DNA of 64,000 bases. Origin: an uncultured Porphyromonadaceae bacterium (GTDB lineage: Bacteria; Bacteroidota; Bacteroidia; Bacteroidales; Muribaculaceae). Of the stretch, positions 43,201-50,706 are shown in pieces. Both the position numbers and the translations under genes were made by a program. Position 1 is the first letter of the stretch, and the number at the start of each line of letters is the position of its first letter. The notes below the pieces were generated by a model, which did no database searches, was not told the DNA's origin, and worked only from the letters and a program-made list of their open reading frames with translations. The stretch lies in assembly GCA_937989585.1 (NCBI GenBank), contig CALKRW010000065.1:1-64000 (forward strand). Reading direction: 5' to 3'.

Positions 43201-43337
43201 CCGGGAAGATATTTCCTTATAGCCTTTAGAACAATGTCTTGCTGAGGTACATCAGCAAAAACTGTACTTGCCGAAGTGCCTAACGCTAATACAAGAAAGA
43301 TTTTTTTTGAGAGACTGGTCAGTTTATTGAAGGACAT
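40287..43337 (-). CDS. Secreted N-acetylmuramoyl-L-alanine amidase with golvesin-like domain
   Basis: 1016 residues from the ATG at 43337 (signal peptide ending near TVFA; the upstream frame overlaps the promoter). The amidase_3-type parts are split by inserts: IAVWQSHGWYFE with the first metal-type His, then FAWHSDAGT, and AMLLEFLSHQNLADM with the catalytic-type Glu. Between them sits a golvesin/xanthan-lyase-like beta domain (ATWTTDFPQSGKYAVYVSYA). A fibronectin-like stretch and a C-terminal domain end in a lysine-rich tail (KKASASKNTKKSKKNKKK). The enzyme would remove stem peptides from peptidoglycan. First gene of the operon. Confidence 0.85.
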   Translation of the reverse strand: MSFNKLTSLSKKIFLVLALGTSASTVFADVPQQDIVLKAIRKYLPGTSYLGRIAVDDVAVDRKSKTISVDVSNGIKSIPLTEQSLAQLKNDIIDALGRSEYADFDVILKYTSRDRDGKVIGTESLDELVLFSPKNVKGPTETDQFVTRLDADRSPKGLDGKNIAVWQSHGWYFEPKLNRWEWQRARVMETVEDLFTQSYVMPYLMPMLENAGAYVMSPRERDINTVEIIVDNDGGLAKGKYSENGTWSNAGTKGFAYTHETYRDFENPFTDGTARVASVKKGETGAAKATWTTDFPQSGKYAVYVSYASLPNSAKDALYRVNSKSGAREFKVNQKMGGGTWIYLGHFDFDKGTPALPVVELIASGTDPNSVVSADAVKIGGGVGNIARKVKETKDGMDLGYVSSNYPRFTEGARYWLQWAGAPDSVFTPTGNVNDYNDDYCSRALWVNWLTGGSSMLPARKGLNIPVDLSFAWHSDAGTTYNDSIIGTLGIYCTAGDTLGNGSDRRTSRDLTDLVMTNIVNDIRAGFEPDWTRRDIRNAAYYEARKPEVPAMLLEFLSHQNLADMKYGNDPNFRFTVSRAVYKGMLKYLAHRDGREYVVQPLPVNSFAISGGKDGKYTLTWAATPDTLESTAMPTFYNIEERIGNGGFRKIARVTKPEYQITVSDGNIHSYRIVAGNDGGVSFPSEVLALAYRPGKPVVNIVNGFTRLSTPDVFEMDGVAGFYDAKDSGVPYINDISYIGAQKEFRRKIPWMDDDASGFGDSYSNYETTVIAGNTFDFVYTHGEAVVESGLGFISSSVDAFTRSSDSNAEIVDLILGKQKEIQQGRGVFGPRYKTFPSALQNRIKALADAGTSFFISGSYIATDLWDNPFSSEEVAAADQKFAAEVLGYRWRAGQASITGKAYEVKSRFSAFDGGEFDFSNVLNSDCYAVESPDSFYASDSEKGATIMRYSENNLVAGTAFDNTAYRTVVLGFPFETIKGKASRDRLMNQVLNFLNLPKKASASKNTKKSKKNKKK

Positions 43338-43406
43338 TAGTATTGATTTATGTTTTTTATGGTAAAAGATATAACTTCTGTCATGATTCTGTATCTGAAA
43401 AAATAG

Positions 43407-43439
43407 CAAAACCTACAGATATCTTTACTTATCCACAAA
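43407..43439 (-). promoter_or_regulatory. Probable promoter of the peptidoglycan salvage operon
   Basis: Minus-strand TTTG (43439-43436), 20 bases, then TAGGTTTTG (43415-43407), a one-base expansion of TAnnTTTG. It lies about 70 bases before the amidase ATG. No other good promoter was seen in the small gaps of the operon. Confidence 0.4.
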
Positions 43440-43542
43440 GTTATATAAATCTTTTTATGCCGCAACCAAAAAAACGATATATATTTCCCTTTGTAAACAT
43501 TATTTAATAATCAACTACATATTTTCACAATATTGACTAAGA

Positions 43543-43577
43543 CAAAAATAAGGCGCGCCATAGGAAATAGGCGCGCC
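43543..43577 (-). terminator. GC-rich terminator built from two GGCGCGCC palindromes
   Basis: GGCGCGCC occurs at 43552-43559 and 43570-43577; paired with each other they give an eight-pair all-GC stem with a ten-base loop. On the minus strand TTATTTTTG follows. It lies 30 bases behind the PepSY-like gene. On the plus side ATTTTTTT follows, so it may work in both directions. Confidence 0.75.
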
Positions 43578-43607
43578 GGATATTTTTTTGTGTATTAATG
43601 AAAAATA

Positions 43608-44042
43608 TCAGAGGGGATAACCGTCAGGTCCGAAATTTATGGTTACATTATCAGTCGTGGTTACACGGTATCCCCAGTTCCGGATATAAACAGTGTTAAT
43701 GCCGGCTCCGTAATAATCGTATACGTAACTCTCGATAGGATAGGGGACTATGCCAGACGGAATACTGTATCCCCATGGTGCCTCGATGTAGTACCAGTTA
43801 CCATAATAGTCAAAATAAATTTCTGTGCCGCTCATCATCTCGACTTCATAGGTTGTGGCGGTTCCGTAGCCTTCAACGTCTATGTCATCGACTTCATCAT
43901 TGTAGAAAAAACTATTGAGGAAGGCATTCGCGGCATCGGGCAACTGATCATAGTAGTAATATTCGTCATCGTCGTCGCATCCGGTGAAGGCTATGCAGGA
44001 AAACACGAGGAACATTGCAGCCAGAAGTTTGTAGGGCTTCAT
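43608..44042 (-). CDS. PepSY-like lipoprotein (BLIP-like)
   Basis: 144 residues with a signal peptide and a lipobox cysteine at about residue 22 (AFTGC), followed by an acidic and Tyr-rich stretch (DDDDEYYYYDQ). The remainder, LPDAANAFLNSFF then TYEVEMMSGTEIYFDYYGNWYYIE, is the PepSY-like / putative beta-lactamase-inhibitor-like fold common in Bacteroidetes. Expected in the envelope; function unknown. Monocistronic with a strong terminator. Confidence 0.75.
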   Translation of the reverse strand: MKPYKLLAAMFLVFSCIAFTGCDDDDEYYYYDQLPDAANAFLNSFFYNDEVDDIDVEGYGTATTYEVEMMSGTEIYFDYYGNWYYIEAPWGYSIPSGIVPYPIESYVYDYYGAGINTVYIRNWGYRVTTTDNVTINFGPDGYPL

Positions 44043-44209
44043 AATTTTTAGGTCGGTAGGAGGTTAAAATTCAGTTATATAATTCAGGAAAATAGAGTTG
44101 GCTATCGGAATCTGATGTATCGACATCATGTCCTTGCCTATACCTATAATTACCTAACATCTGTAGGCAGTCGATGGTTCGCCGCAGCCGTGACTTATGG
44201 ATATATGTG

Positions 44210-44232
44210 ACTTGAAAGTCTACTTGAAAGTC
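44210..44232. repeat. Short tandem duplication at the end of the gtrA-like gene
   Basis: ACTTGAAAGTC occurs at 44210-44220 and again at 44222-44232, a 12-base tandem repeat. The second copy holds the last codons of the gene; the first lies just beyond the TAG stop. Confidence 0.6.
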
Positions 44233-44645
44233 AGAATGCGGTTGTATATGAAGTTCGAAATGGTGTAGACGACATTGCCAATAAGCGTGGCTATGCCATA
44301 GCCTGAAAGAACAAACCCAAGGATGTTGAACTCGATTTCTCCGAAAGAAGACTGATTGAGAAGCCACACGACAAGAAATTGCAGGGCATAGCAGACGCAG
44401 AAAGCCACCATAAAATTAATGGCCTGAATGGTTATCTTACCTTGTGCGTGAAAGACCCATGAACGGTTCCAAAGGAATGAATTCACCAGGCCGGCAATGT
44501 AGCCAATAGCGTTAGAGACGTATGGATTGATACCCAGCACGGACTTGCACAGAAATATCAGGAAAAGAGTGATGAGGGTGTTCATCACTCCGACGACACC
44601 GTATTTCAGCAACTGTATCAGAGGTGTACCGGGTTTTATTGACAT
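44220..44645 (-). CDS. GtrA family membrane protein
   Basis: 141 residues with four predicted membrane helices. The family signature is present: LLKYGVVGVMNTLITLFLIF at the start, NAIGYIAGLVNSFLWNRSWVF in mid-protein and NFIYNRILTFK at the end. GtrA-type proteins are thought to flip or handle lipid-linked sugars. No glucosyltransferase partner is adjacent. The start overlaps the TRIC-type gene by ten bases, so the two are probably co-translated. Confidence 0.85.
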   Translation of the reverse strand: MSIKPGTPLIQLLKYGVVGVMNTLITLFLIFLCKSVLGINPYVSNAIGYIAGLVNSFLWNRSWVFHAQGKITIQAINFMVAFCVCYALQFLVVWLLNQSSFGEIEFNILGFVLSGYGIATLIGNVVYTISNFIYNRILTFK

Positions 44646-45367
44646 GGTTTTTGTGAGTTATTGTCGTTGGATTTTTGTTTTTTCAAGGCGGTGTGCTCGG
44701 ACGGTTTACGCATACGCATGGGATTGGTGGCCAGATCCCGTTCGACAAGTTGCGGATCGACCTTAAGGGCCGGCAGTGACCAGTCGTAGCGTACGGCCAG
44801 CACACGCAGTCCTATGACTGTGACGGCACAGAGACTCTGTGGAATGATGGGGTTGAGGTCCAGCAGCCAGATGAGTGAATAAACGATACCGCCGGCGAGG
44901 CAGGCAGTGGCGTAAATGTCCTTGCGGAAGAACATGGGGAGTTCGCCGATAAGGATGTCACGAAGGACACCACCAAACGAGCCGGTGATTATACCCATGG
45001 TGATGGCTACCCACATGGGATAGCCTACGGCGAGGCTTTTCTCAATGCCGATGACGACAAAAAGGGCGAGACCGATGGCGTCGAATATAAAGAGAGTTCG
45101 CATTCCACCGACAAGTGCGCGCCTGAAAATCAATACGGTAAGTAACGACAGGCCGGTGACGGCAAGATAAAGCCATGACACCATCCAGAAGACAGGAACT
45201 CCGATGAGCACGTCGCGTAATGTACCGCCGCCTATTGCCGTGACAAGACCTACGACATAGGCTCCGAACCAGTCGAAATTCTTTGCTGCGGCCAGACGTA
45301 TGCCTGAGATGGCGAAGGATATTGTGCCGAGAACCTCGATGACGATGATGAACGTTGTCTCTTCCAT
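44636..45367 (-). CDS. TRIC-type (UPF0126) membrane channel protein
   Basis: 243 residues with seven predicted membrane helices in two UPF0126 repeats, each with a Gly-rich turn (AIGGGTLRDVLIG and GSFGGVLRDILIG) as in bacterial trimeric intracellular cation channels and YicG-type proteins. The FAISGIRLAAAKNFDWFGA start is typical. The C-terminal 40 residues form a charged, probably cytoplasmic tail. Ion selectivity is unknown; some relatives transport glycine. It lies 25 bases after nth in the same direction. Confidence 0.87.
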   Translation of the reverse strand: MEETTFIIVIEVLGTISFAISGIRLAAAKNFDWFGAYVVGLVTAIGGGTLRDVLIGVPVFWMVSWLYLAVTGLSLLTVLIFRRALVGGMRTLFIFDAIGLALFVVIGIEKSLAVGYPMWVAITMGIITGSFGGVLRDILIGELPMFFRKDIYATACLAGGIVYSLIWLLDLNPIIPQSLCAVTVIGLRVLAVRYDWSLPALKVDPQLVERDLATNPMRMRKPSEHTALKKQKSNDNNSQKPCQ

Positions 45368-45392
45368 TTAAATTCTTTGTGGTGCTGTCCGG

Positions 45393-46115
45393 TTAATTGG
45401 CATCTTTTATGGATGATTTCTTGGACCTGGGACCGGATGCGTCTTTCTTCTCCATTTCGGCCACCGTCTTGCCGCAGGCATCAGCACGATTTTTAGCCCT
45501 GCAGATATCAGCCAGATAACACTCTCCGCAGGCCGGCTTGCGTGCCTGGCAGATGTAGCGGCCATGCAGAATCAGCCAGTGATGCGCCTTTGGGATTATC
45601 TCGTCTGGAATATTCTTTGTCAGGGCTTTTTCGGTGGTGAGGGGATTTTTGGAGTTAGTAGTAAGCCCCAGCCGTTCAGAGACCCTGAACACATGCGTGT
45701 CGACAGCCATCGCGGCTCTGTCAAACACTACTGCAAGTATGACATTGGCAGTCTTTCGACCGACACCGGGCAGAGAGACAAGGTCGTCGATGTCCGATGG
45801 CACGTTGCCGTCGAAACGATCAAGCAACGCCTGAGCCATACCTTTCAGTGCCTTGGCCTTGTTGTTTGGGTAAGATACAGACTTGATGTACTCGTAAATT
45901 TCTTCCTGTTCGGCGGCCGCCATCTTTTCAGGCGTAGGGAAAGCCTTGAACAGTTCAGGTGTAACCATATTGATGCGTTTGTCGGTGCATTGTGCCGACA
46001 AAATCACAGCAACCAGCAGCTGGAACGGGTTGGAGTAGTGCAACTCGGTTTCGGGCATAGGCATCTCATGCTCGAAACGTTCGCACACTTGCCTGTATCT
46101 TTCCTTGATTGTCAT
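45393..46115 (-). CDS. nth: Endonuclease III
   Basis: 240 residues with the full Nth set: helix-hairpin-helix LPGVGRKTA with catalytic Lys121, MAVDTHV with catalytic Asp139, and the 4Fe-4S loop C189-x6-C196-x2-C199-x5-C205. It excises oxidised pyrimidines and cuts abasic sites. A charged C-terminal extension of about 30 residues (EKKDASGPRSKKSSIKD) follows the cluster. It lies between pheS and the TRIC-type gene in one orientation. Confidence 0.95.
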   Translation of the reverse strand: MTIKERYRQVCERFEHEMPMPETELHYSNPFQLLVAVILSAQCTDKRINMVTPELFKAFPTPEKMAAAEQEEIYEYIKSVSYPNNKAKALKGMAQALLDRFDGNVPSDIDDLVSLPGVGRKTANVILAVVFDRAAMAVDTHVFRVSERLGLTTNSKNPLTTEKALTKNIPDEIIPKAHHWLILHGRYICQARKPACGECYLADICRAKNRADACGKTVAEMEKKDASGPRSKKSSIKDAN

Positions 46116-46220
46116 AAAATGAAGAATGGAAGTAGTTGTATCAGCGCATAACGAAGGAGCGCAACCTTGGCTGCGGCCGCCTGATGCGAGCGGTGGAAAG
46201 TCCCCGTTGGTCCCTAAGAC

Positions 46221-47240
46221 TTAGCGTGCACTCTTGAATTCCTCAAGGAAACGGGTGTCATTCTCGGAGAACATGCGGAGATCCTTGACCTGATATTTCA
46301 GGTTGGTGATACGCTCTATGCCCATTCCCAGGGCGAAGCCGGTGTACTTTTTAGAGTCAATGCCACAGGCCTCGAGAACGTTGGGGTCGACCATGCCGCA
46401 GCCTAGGATTTCTACCCAGCCGGTACCCTTGCAGAACGAGCATCCTTTGCCGCCGCAGAGGTTGCAGCTGATGTCCATCTCGGCCGAAGGTTCGGTGAAG
46501 GGGAAGTAACTGGGGCGGAGGCGTATCTGTGTCTCGGGACCGAACATCTCGCGGGCGAAATAAAGGAGAGTCTGGCGCAGGTCGGCAAAGGAGACGTCGG
46601 TATCGACGTACAGGGCCTCGACCTGATGGAAGAAGCAGTGGGCACGAGCCGAGATTGCCTCATTGCGGTAAACGCGTCCGGGGCAGATGATGCGGATCGG
46701 TGGCTGTGTGCTCATCATCACGCGTGACTGGACCGATGAAGTGTGTGAGCGCAGGAAAACGTCAGGTTCTTTGCCAACGAAGAATGTGTCCTGCATATCG
46801 CGGGCAGGATGGTCTGCAGCGAAGTTCAGGGATGAGAACAGATGCCAGTCATCTTCGATTTCGGGACCTTCGGCGATCGAGAATCCGAGACGGCGGAAGA
46901 TGTCTACGATTTCCTCGCGGACAAGCGAGAGGGGATGGCGTGTACCGAGACGCACAGGAGCCGGAGTACGGGTGAGGTCAAGGTTAGAGTCGATGCAGTC
47001 ACGGCTCTCCAGACCTTCGCGTAGAGAGTTGATTTTTTCGGTGGCAAGTACCTTTAGTTCGTTCAGTGCCTGGCCGATTGTCTTCTTCTGGTCTGCGGGA
47101 ACAGTCCGGAAGTCGTTGAAGAGCAGAGATATGTCACCCTTCTTTGAGAGATATTTTATGCGCAGGGCTTCGACCTCGTCAACGGAATTGGCCTCAAGAC
47201 CTAGAATCTGTGATTTAAGATTGTTTATTTTGTCTAACAT
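46221..47240 (-). CDS. pheS: Phenylalanyl-tRNA synthetase alpha subunit
   Basis: 339 residues from the ATG at 47240. The N-terminal coiled coil (MLDKINNLKSQILGLE) is followed by the class II catalytic core: RLGTRHPLSLVREEIVDIFRRLGF, DTFFVGKEPDVFLRSHTSSVQSR, RVYRNEAISARAHCFFHQVE and GMGIERITNLKYQV at the end. The longer frame to 47303 is rejected because the promoter element at 47301-47308 covers it. pheT is not adjacent, which is common in Bacteroidales. Confidence 0.95.
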   Translation of the reverse strand: MLDKINNLKSQILGLEANSVDEVEALRIKYLSKKGDISLLFNDFRTVPADQKKTIGQALNELKVLATEKINSLREGLESRDCIDSNLDLTRTPAPVRLGTRHPLSLVREEIVDIFRRLGFSIAEGPEIEDDWHLFSSLNFAADHPARDMQDTFFVGKEPDVFLRSHTSSVQSRVMMSTQPPIRIICPGRVYRNEAISARAHCFFHQVEALYVDTDVSFADLRQTLLYFAREMFGPETQIRLRPSYFPFTEPSAEMDISCNLCGGKGCSFCKGTGWVEILGCGMVDPNVLEACGIDSKKYTGFALGMGIERITNLKYQVKDLRMFSENDTRFLEEFKSAR

Positions 47241-47300
47241 CGCGATAGTTGTTTTTGCTGATTCTGCAACGAACGCGCTGTCGCGCATCGTTTCAATTTG

Positions 47301-47308
47301 CAAAATTA
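47301..47308 (-). promoter_or_regulatory. -7 promoter element of pheS
   Basis: Minus-strand TAATTTTG, about 60 bases before the pheS ATG. It decides the start at 47240. The -33 box is not clear. Confidence 0.5.
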
Positions 47309-47423
47309 AGCAAAAAAATCCATTCGTGCCCCATTACGTTGAATAATTCATTTAACGGATGTATGGTACTCTTAACGAAAATCTAATATGAAAGTGCAGA
47401 AGATTTTTTTAATTGTCATAAAT

Positions 47424-47454
47424 TTTGATGAAGACGAAATGTTGATTATATTTG
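47424..47454 (+). promoter_or_regulatory. Consensus promoter of the 184-residue secreted protein gene
   Basis: TTTG (47424-47427), 19 bases, TATATTTG (47447-47454): both boxes and the spacing match the Bacteroidetes consensus. The ATG follows 42 bases later. Confidence 0.7.
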
Positions 47455-47496
47455 CGGATATGATCTATAATTGATAAAACCCATAATTGCTTTGCC

Positions 47497-48051
47497 ATGA
47501 AATCCAAAACATTATTTTTGTTAATCTCCATCCTTACTCTAACATCATCTGTCTCCAGTGCTGACGATAATGTCGCTCCTGCAAATTTACGCCTCTATGA
47601 TTTCGAATACGTTTTAATTCCTGTTTTCGCAGACCAGTTGCGTCCCGGAGATCTTTATGAGAATGTATTTCTTGATCTGGATACGATGTTTGATAAAATA
47701 ATCCCCGATATGAACCTAAAGCCCGATTTTGAGAGGGATGGATTAAAAGCCGAGCCTTTCCTTCAGGGTAATTATCGTGGAGTAGTATATACATTCCCGA
47801 AACCTTCGGAAATACCTCAGGCAAAATATGGAGTCGTAGTCTTTGTGTCCCCAAAGGAGAATCGATATTTTACGCTTGAGAAATCCATGGATTTCGAAGG
47901 GGATTTTAGTGAAGCCTGGGTTCTTGGAGAAAAATCCAATGGGTCACACGTTAATTACGGTAACTGTGCCGCATGTGACACACCAAAGGATTTCATTGAT
48001 ATTATCGAGCGGCGTGGACTTCTTGGTCCTCAAAATAAAGATAAGGAGTAA
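47497..48051 (+). CDS. Secreted protein of unknown function
   Basis: 184 residues with signal peptide MKSKTLFLLISILTLTSSVSS. The body starts with LYDFEYVLIPVFADQ, contains YGVVVFVSPKENRYFTLEKS and a C-terminal GNCAACDTPKDFIDIIE segment whose two cysteines (CAAC) could form a disulfide or bind metal. I recognise no family. The consensus promoter argues for a real, expressed gene. It stands divergently from pheS and convergently to recX. Confidence 0.6.
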   Translation: MKSKTLFLLISILTLTSSVSSADDNVAPANLRLYDFEYVLIPVFADQLRPGDLYENVFLDLDTMFDKIIPDMNLKPDFERDGLKAEPFLQGNYRGVVYTFPKPSEIPQAKYGVVVFVSPKENRYFTLEKSMDFEGDFSEAWVLGEKSNGSHVNYGNCAACDTPKDFIDIIERRGLLGPQNKDKE

Positions 48052-48091
48052 TTAAATCTTCGAGGCTTCTGACAGGTGATTTTTGTCTTGT

Positions 48092-48565
48092 TTATGTGAT
48101 TTTTCGGATTGCATCGGAGGCGAGTGACGGTTCATAACCTCGTCCGACAATAAAACGGAGGATTTTTTCTCGTTGCTCGTAGGTCTCGCATCCTACTGAC
48201 TTCGCTTTGGCTTGAATCAGATCACTAAGGTTTTTCAGATAGGTCTCCTCGTCGATTTCTGCGAGGGTGTCACGTATGATTTCGCGGTCGATGCGTTTGG
48301 CGGCAAGAGCATAGGCAATTTTCCGGCGTCCCCATCGGGCGAAACGGAACTTGTCATTTACAAAAGCGCGTGCGAAGCGTGTGTCATCGACAAACCTGCC
48401 GTCGATGAGCGAATCGATTATCTTTTCCTGAATATTGGAAGCGATACCCCATTTCCATAGGCGTTCGCGAATTTCGCCGGTGCAATGCTCGGCCCGGGAA
48501 CAAAGTTCCTCGAGACGTGCTAAGGCCTCTTCCTCACTGACCGTACGGCGTTTCAGTGCTGACAT
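48092..48565 (-). CDS. recX: RecX family regulatory protein
   Basis: 157 residues from the ATG at 48565. The RecX pattern is present: EEALARLEELCSRAEHCTGEIRERLWKWG, then IIDSLIDGRFVDDTRFARAFV and RWGRRKIAYALAAKRI. RecX binds RecA and modulates its filaments. The start overlaps the prmC stop by 13 bases, so the two are translationally coupled; the longer frame to 48619 lies inside prmC and is rejected. Confidence 0.88.
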   Translation of the reverse strand: MSALKRRTVSEEEALARLEELCSRAEHCTGEIRERLWKWGIASNIQEKIIDSLIDGRFVDDTRFARAFVNDKFRFARWGRRKIAYALAAKRIDREIIRDTLAEIDEETYLKNLSDLIQAKAKSVGCETYEQREKILRFIVGRGYEPSLASDAIRKIT

Positions 48566-49401
48566 ACGGCAAAACGGTTCTTTCCGCGGAAGTCGCGCAG
48601 TATCTGAACGTTGCCCCATCCGTCGTTTTCGAGCATATCCTGAAGTTCGGTGGCGAACAGCGGATTGATCTCGAAATATAAAGTGCCGTTATGTTTCAGG
48701 GCTTTGAGTGCGTACCGGGAGATTGCCTTGTAGAATTTCAGCGGGTCGTTGTCGGGAACGAAAAGCGCCGAGGCCGGCTCATGGTCAAGCACGCGAGGAT
48801 CCATGTCTTTCTTTTCCGATTCAGCGACATATGGGGGGTTGGAGACAATGATGTCGTAGTAAGGAGTCGTCGGAGGTTCTAGAGAAAGGACATCTGTTTC
48901 GACAAACTTTACGTCAATATGAAGCATACGTGCGTTTTCCTCGGCTACCTGCAAAGCCGCCGGTGAGTTGTCAACGGCTGTCAGGTGTGGAAAATTGAGC
49001 GAGCGTCCCAGAGCGAGGATTATACATCCGGAACCGGTGCACAGGTCCACAACGTTAAGATCGCTTGCGCCCTCAGCACGGTCGGTGATTATGTCAACCA
49101 GTTGTGATGTTTCGGGGCGAGGAATCAGCACAGCAGGATTGACCTTCAGCTCAAGTCCGTGAAAACTTGCCTGTCCGAGAACATATTGGAGTGGTTCGCC
49201 GGCAACAACGCGGGCACACTGTTCCTTTAGCCGTCTTTCGGTGAAGTTCTCGATCTGTCGTTGGCCGTTAAGGACAGTGTCAACAGGTGACAATCCCAGG
49301 TCCTGTAATATCATGACACGCGTCATTGCCTCAGCTTCTGTGGCACCCACTACAGGCGTCAGCTGGCTGATCAGATATTTCTTTATTTCGCTTACAGTCA
49401 T
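48553..49401 (-). CDS. prmC: Release factor glutamine methyltransferase
   Basis: 282 residues from the ATG at 49401; an upstream extension to 49518 overlaps the promoter and is rejected. PrmC/HemK features: an N-terminal helical domain (TVSEIKKYLISQL), the SAM-binding VVDLCTGSGCIILALG, and the NPPY motif (DIIVSNPPYVAES) that holds the glutamine. PrmC methylates the GGQ glutamine of release factors in the cytoplasm. recX follows with overlap. Confidence 0.93.
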   Translation of the reverse strand: MTVSEIKKYLISQLTPVVGATEAEAMTRVMILQDLGLSPVDTVLNGQRQIENFTERRLKEQCARVVAGEPLQYVLGQASFHGLELKVNPAVLIPRPETSQLVDIITDRAEGASDLNVVDLCTGSGCIILALGRSLNFPHLTAVDNSPAALQVAEENARMLHIDVKFVETDVLSLEPPTTPYYDIIVSNPPYVAESEKKDMDPRVLDHEPASALFVPDNDPLKFYKAISRYALKALKHNGTLYFEINPLFATELQDMLENDGWGNVQILRDFRGKNRFAVCQH

Positions 49402-49476
49402 ATTGAGTGTCTCGGTTATGTATATGTTTGGTGTTTCTGGAGATGTCGGCTGTATTGTCCGATCCCTTTGAACATA

Positions 49477-49484
49477 CAAATATA
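49477..49484 (-). promoter_or_regulatory. -7 promoter element of prmC-recX
   Basis: Minus-strand TATATTTG, about 75 bases before the prmC ATG. The -33 box is weak. It lies close to the divergent manA promoter. Confidence 0.45.
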
Positions 49485-49523
49485 ACAATTTTTTGAGTAA
49501 AAGTGTCGTGTCCGGCATGAATT

Positions 49524-49554
49524 TTTGCCAATTGGGATAAAATGCTTACCTTTG
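49524..49554 (+). promoter_or_regulatory. Consensus promoter of the manA-like gene
   Basis: TTTG (49524-49527), 19 bases, TACCTTTG (49547-49554). Full match to the Bacteroidetes consensus, 86 bases before the ATG at 49641. Confidence 0.7.
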
Positions 49555-49640
49555 TCGGTCTTTTCCCCATATATTCCTAAGCCGGAATCAATATTCTTTT
49601 CCGGGTCAGGAGACAACTAACAGGGCTAATATAGAACCGA

Positions 49641-50645
49641 ATGTCTGACACAGAGACAAATAACGACAATAAGGCACCGCTGCCTGTTATGCGCTTCGTC
49701 CCGCGATTCCGCACAGTCCGCTGGGGCGGACGCCGCATTGCCGGATTCAAGGGTGTTGAACTGCCATCTGACCGTGTTGGCGAAAGTTGGGAAATTTCAC
49801 CTCTCGAAGGCATGGAGACATTTGTCGCTGACGGACCCTATGAAGGAATGACCCCCAATGAACTTGTCCGTGAATTCGGATCTGAACTCATGGGTGAGAA
49901 ACTTTGCAGTCGTTTTGGCGCCCGTTTCCCGCTTCTCATCAAGTTCATTGATGCCGAGGATGACCTGTCCATTCAGGTACATCCCGATGACAGCGCCTCT
50001 GATGGAAACGGCAAGACAGAACTCTGGTACATTATAGATGCCGCGCCGGGGTCCCATATATATTCCGGCCTCAACCGCGAACTTACTCCTGACGAGATGG
50101 TAAGCCTGATTGAGAATCGCGATCTTGCCGATGTCCTTGCCAAGCATTATCCTCAGTCGGGTGACGTATTCTATATCCCGGCCGGGCGAGTGCATAGCGC
50201 TGGTGCCGGGAATTTTGTGCTTGAGATACAGCAGCCAAGCGATATAACCTACCGCCTATGGGACTGGGACCGTCGTGACAGGGATGGAAGACTGCGCGAA
50301 CTCCATGTGGAACAGGCTTTGAAGGCCATCGACTACTCGCAGACGGATTATGGCCTGGCCCGGCCTCAGTTGTTGTCCGACCGGGAGACTGTGGTCAAAC
50401 GTACGCCGTTCTTCACGGTTACCGCGATGAATATTGTATCACAGGTTAAGTTGCCGGTGGCATCACGACGCTCATTCTGTGTGCTTGTAGCAGTCGAAGG
50501 GTCCGGAATAGTCACCGATCCTCAGAATCGTAAGACAACAATCTCGCGGGGCCAGACTTTACTGGTGCCTGCATCGACCGAAAAAGTCTCAATTACATCA
50601 AAAGGTGACGAACCCCTGCGTCTTATCACAGTATATATAGAGTAG
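49641..50645 (+). CDS. manA: Mannose-6-phosphate isomerase, class I
   Basis: 334 residues of the type I phosphomannose isomerase cupin family: the opening RTVRWGGRRIAGFKG and WEISPLEG, the zinc-site motif SIQVHPDD, the IPAGRVHSAGAGNFVLEIQQ segment with another metal-type His/Glu, and ITYRLWDWDR. It interconverts mannose-6-P and fructose-6-P in the cytoplasm. It starts a plus-strand series with the ATP-grasp gene (61 bases later) and sprA. Confidence 0.9.
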   Translation: MSDTETNNDNKAPLPVMRFVPRFRTVRWGGRRIAGFKGVELPSDRVGESWEISPLEGMETFVADGPYEGMTPNELVREFGSELMGEKLCSRFGARFPLLIKFIDAEDDLSIQVHPDDSASDGNGKTELWYIIDAAPGSHIYSGLNRELTPDEMVSLIENRDLADVLAKHYPQSGDVFYIPAGRVHSAGAGNFVLEIQQPSDITYRLWDWDRRDRDGRLRELHVEQALKAIDYSQTDYGLARPQLLSDRETVVKRTPFFTVTAMNIVSQVKLPVASRRSFCVLVAVEGSGIVTDPQNRKTTISRGQTLLVPASTEKVSITSKGDEPLRLITVYIE

Positions 50646-50706
50646 AATTGTCACGATGAGGCGAAAAATTATTGTCCCTGAATAATCTTAATCAATAAGG
50701 ACACAA

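Noticed and set aside
46116..46220. Possible small RNA between nth and pheS
   Set aside because: GC-rich but without a clear stable fold, promoter or terminator.
47241..47303. Longer start of pheS
   Set aside because: The promoter element at 47301-47308 overlaps it, and the normal PheS start MLDKINNL is at 47240.
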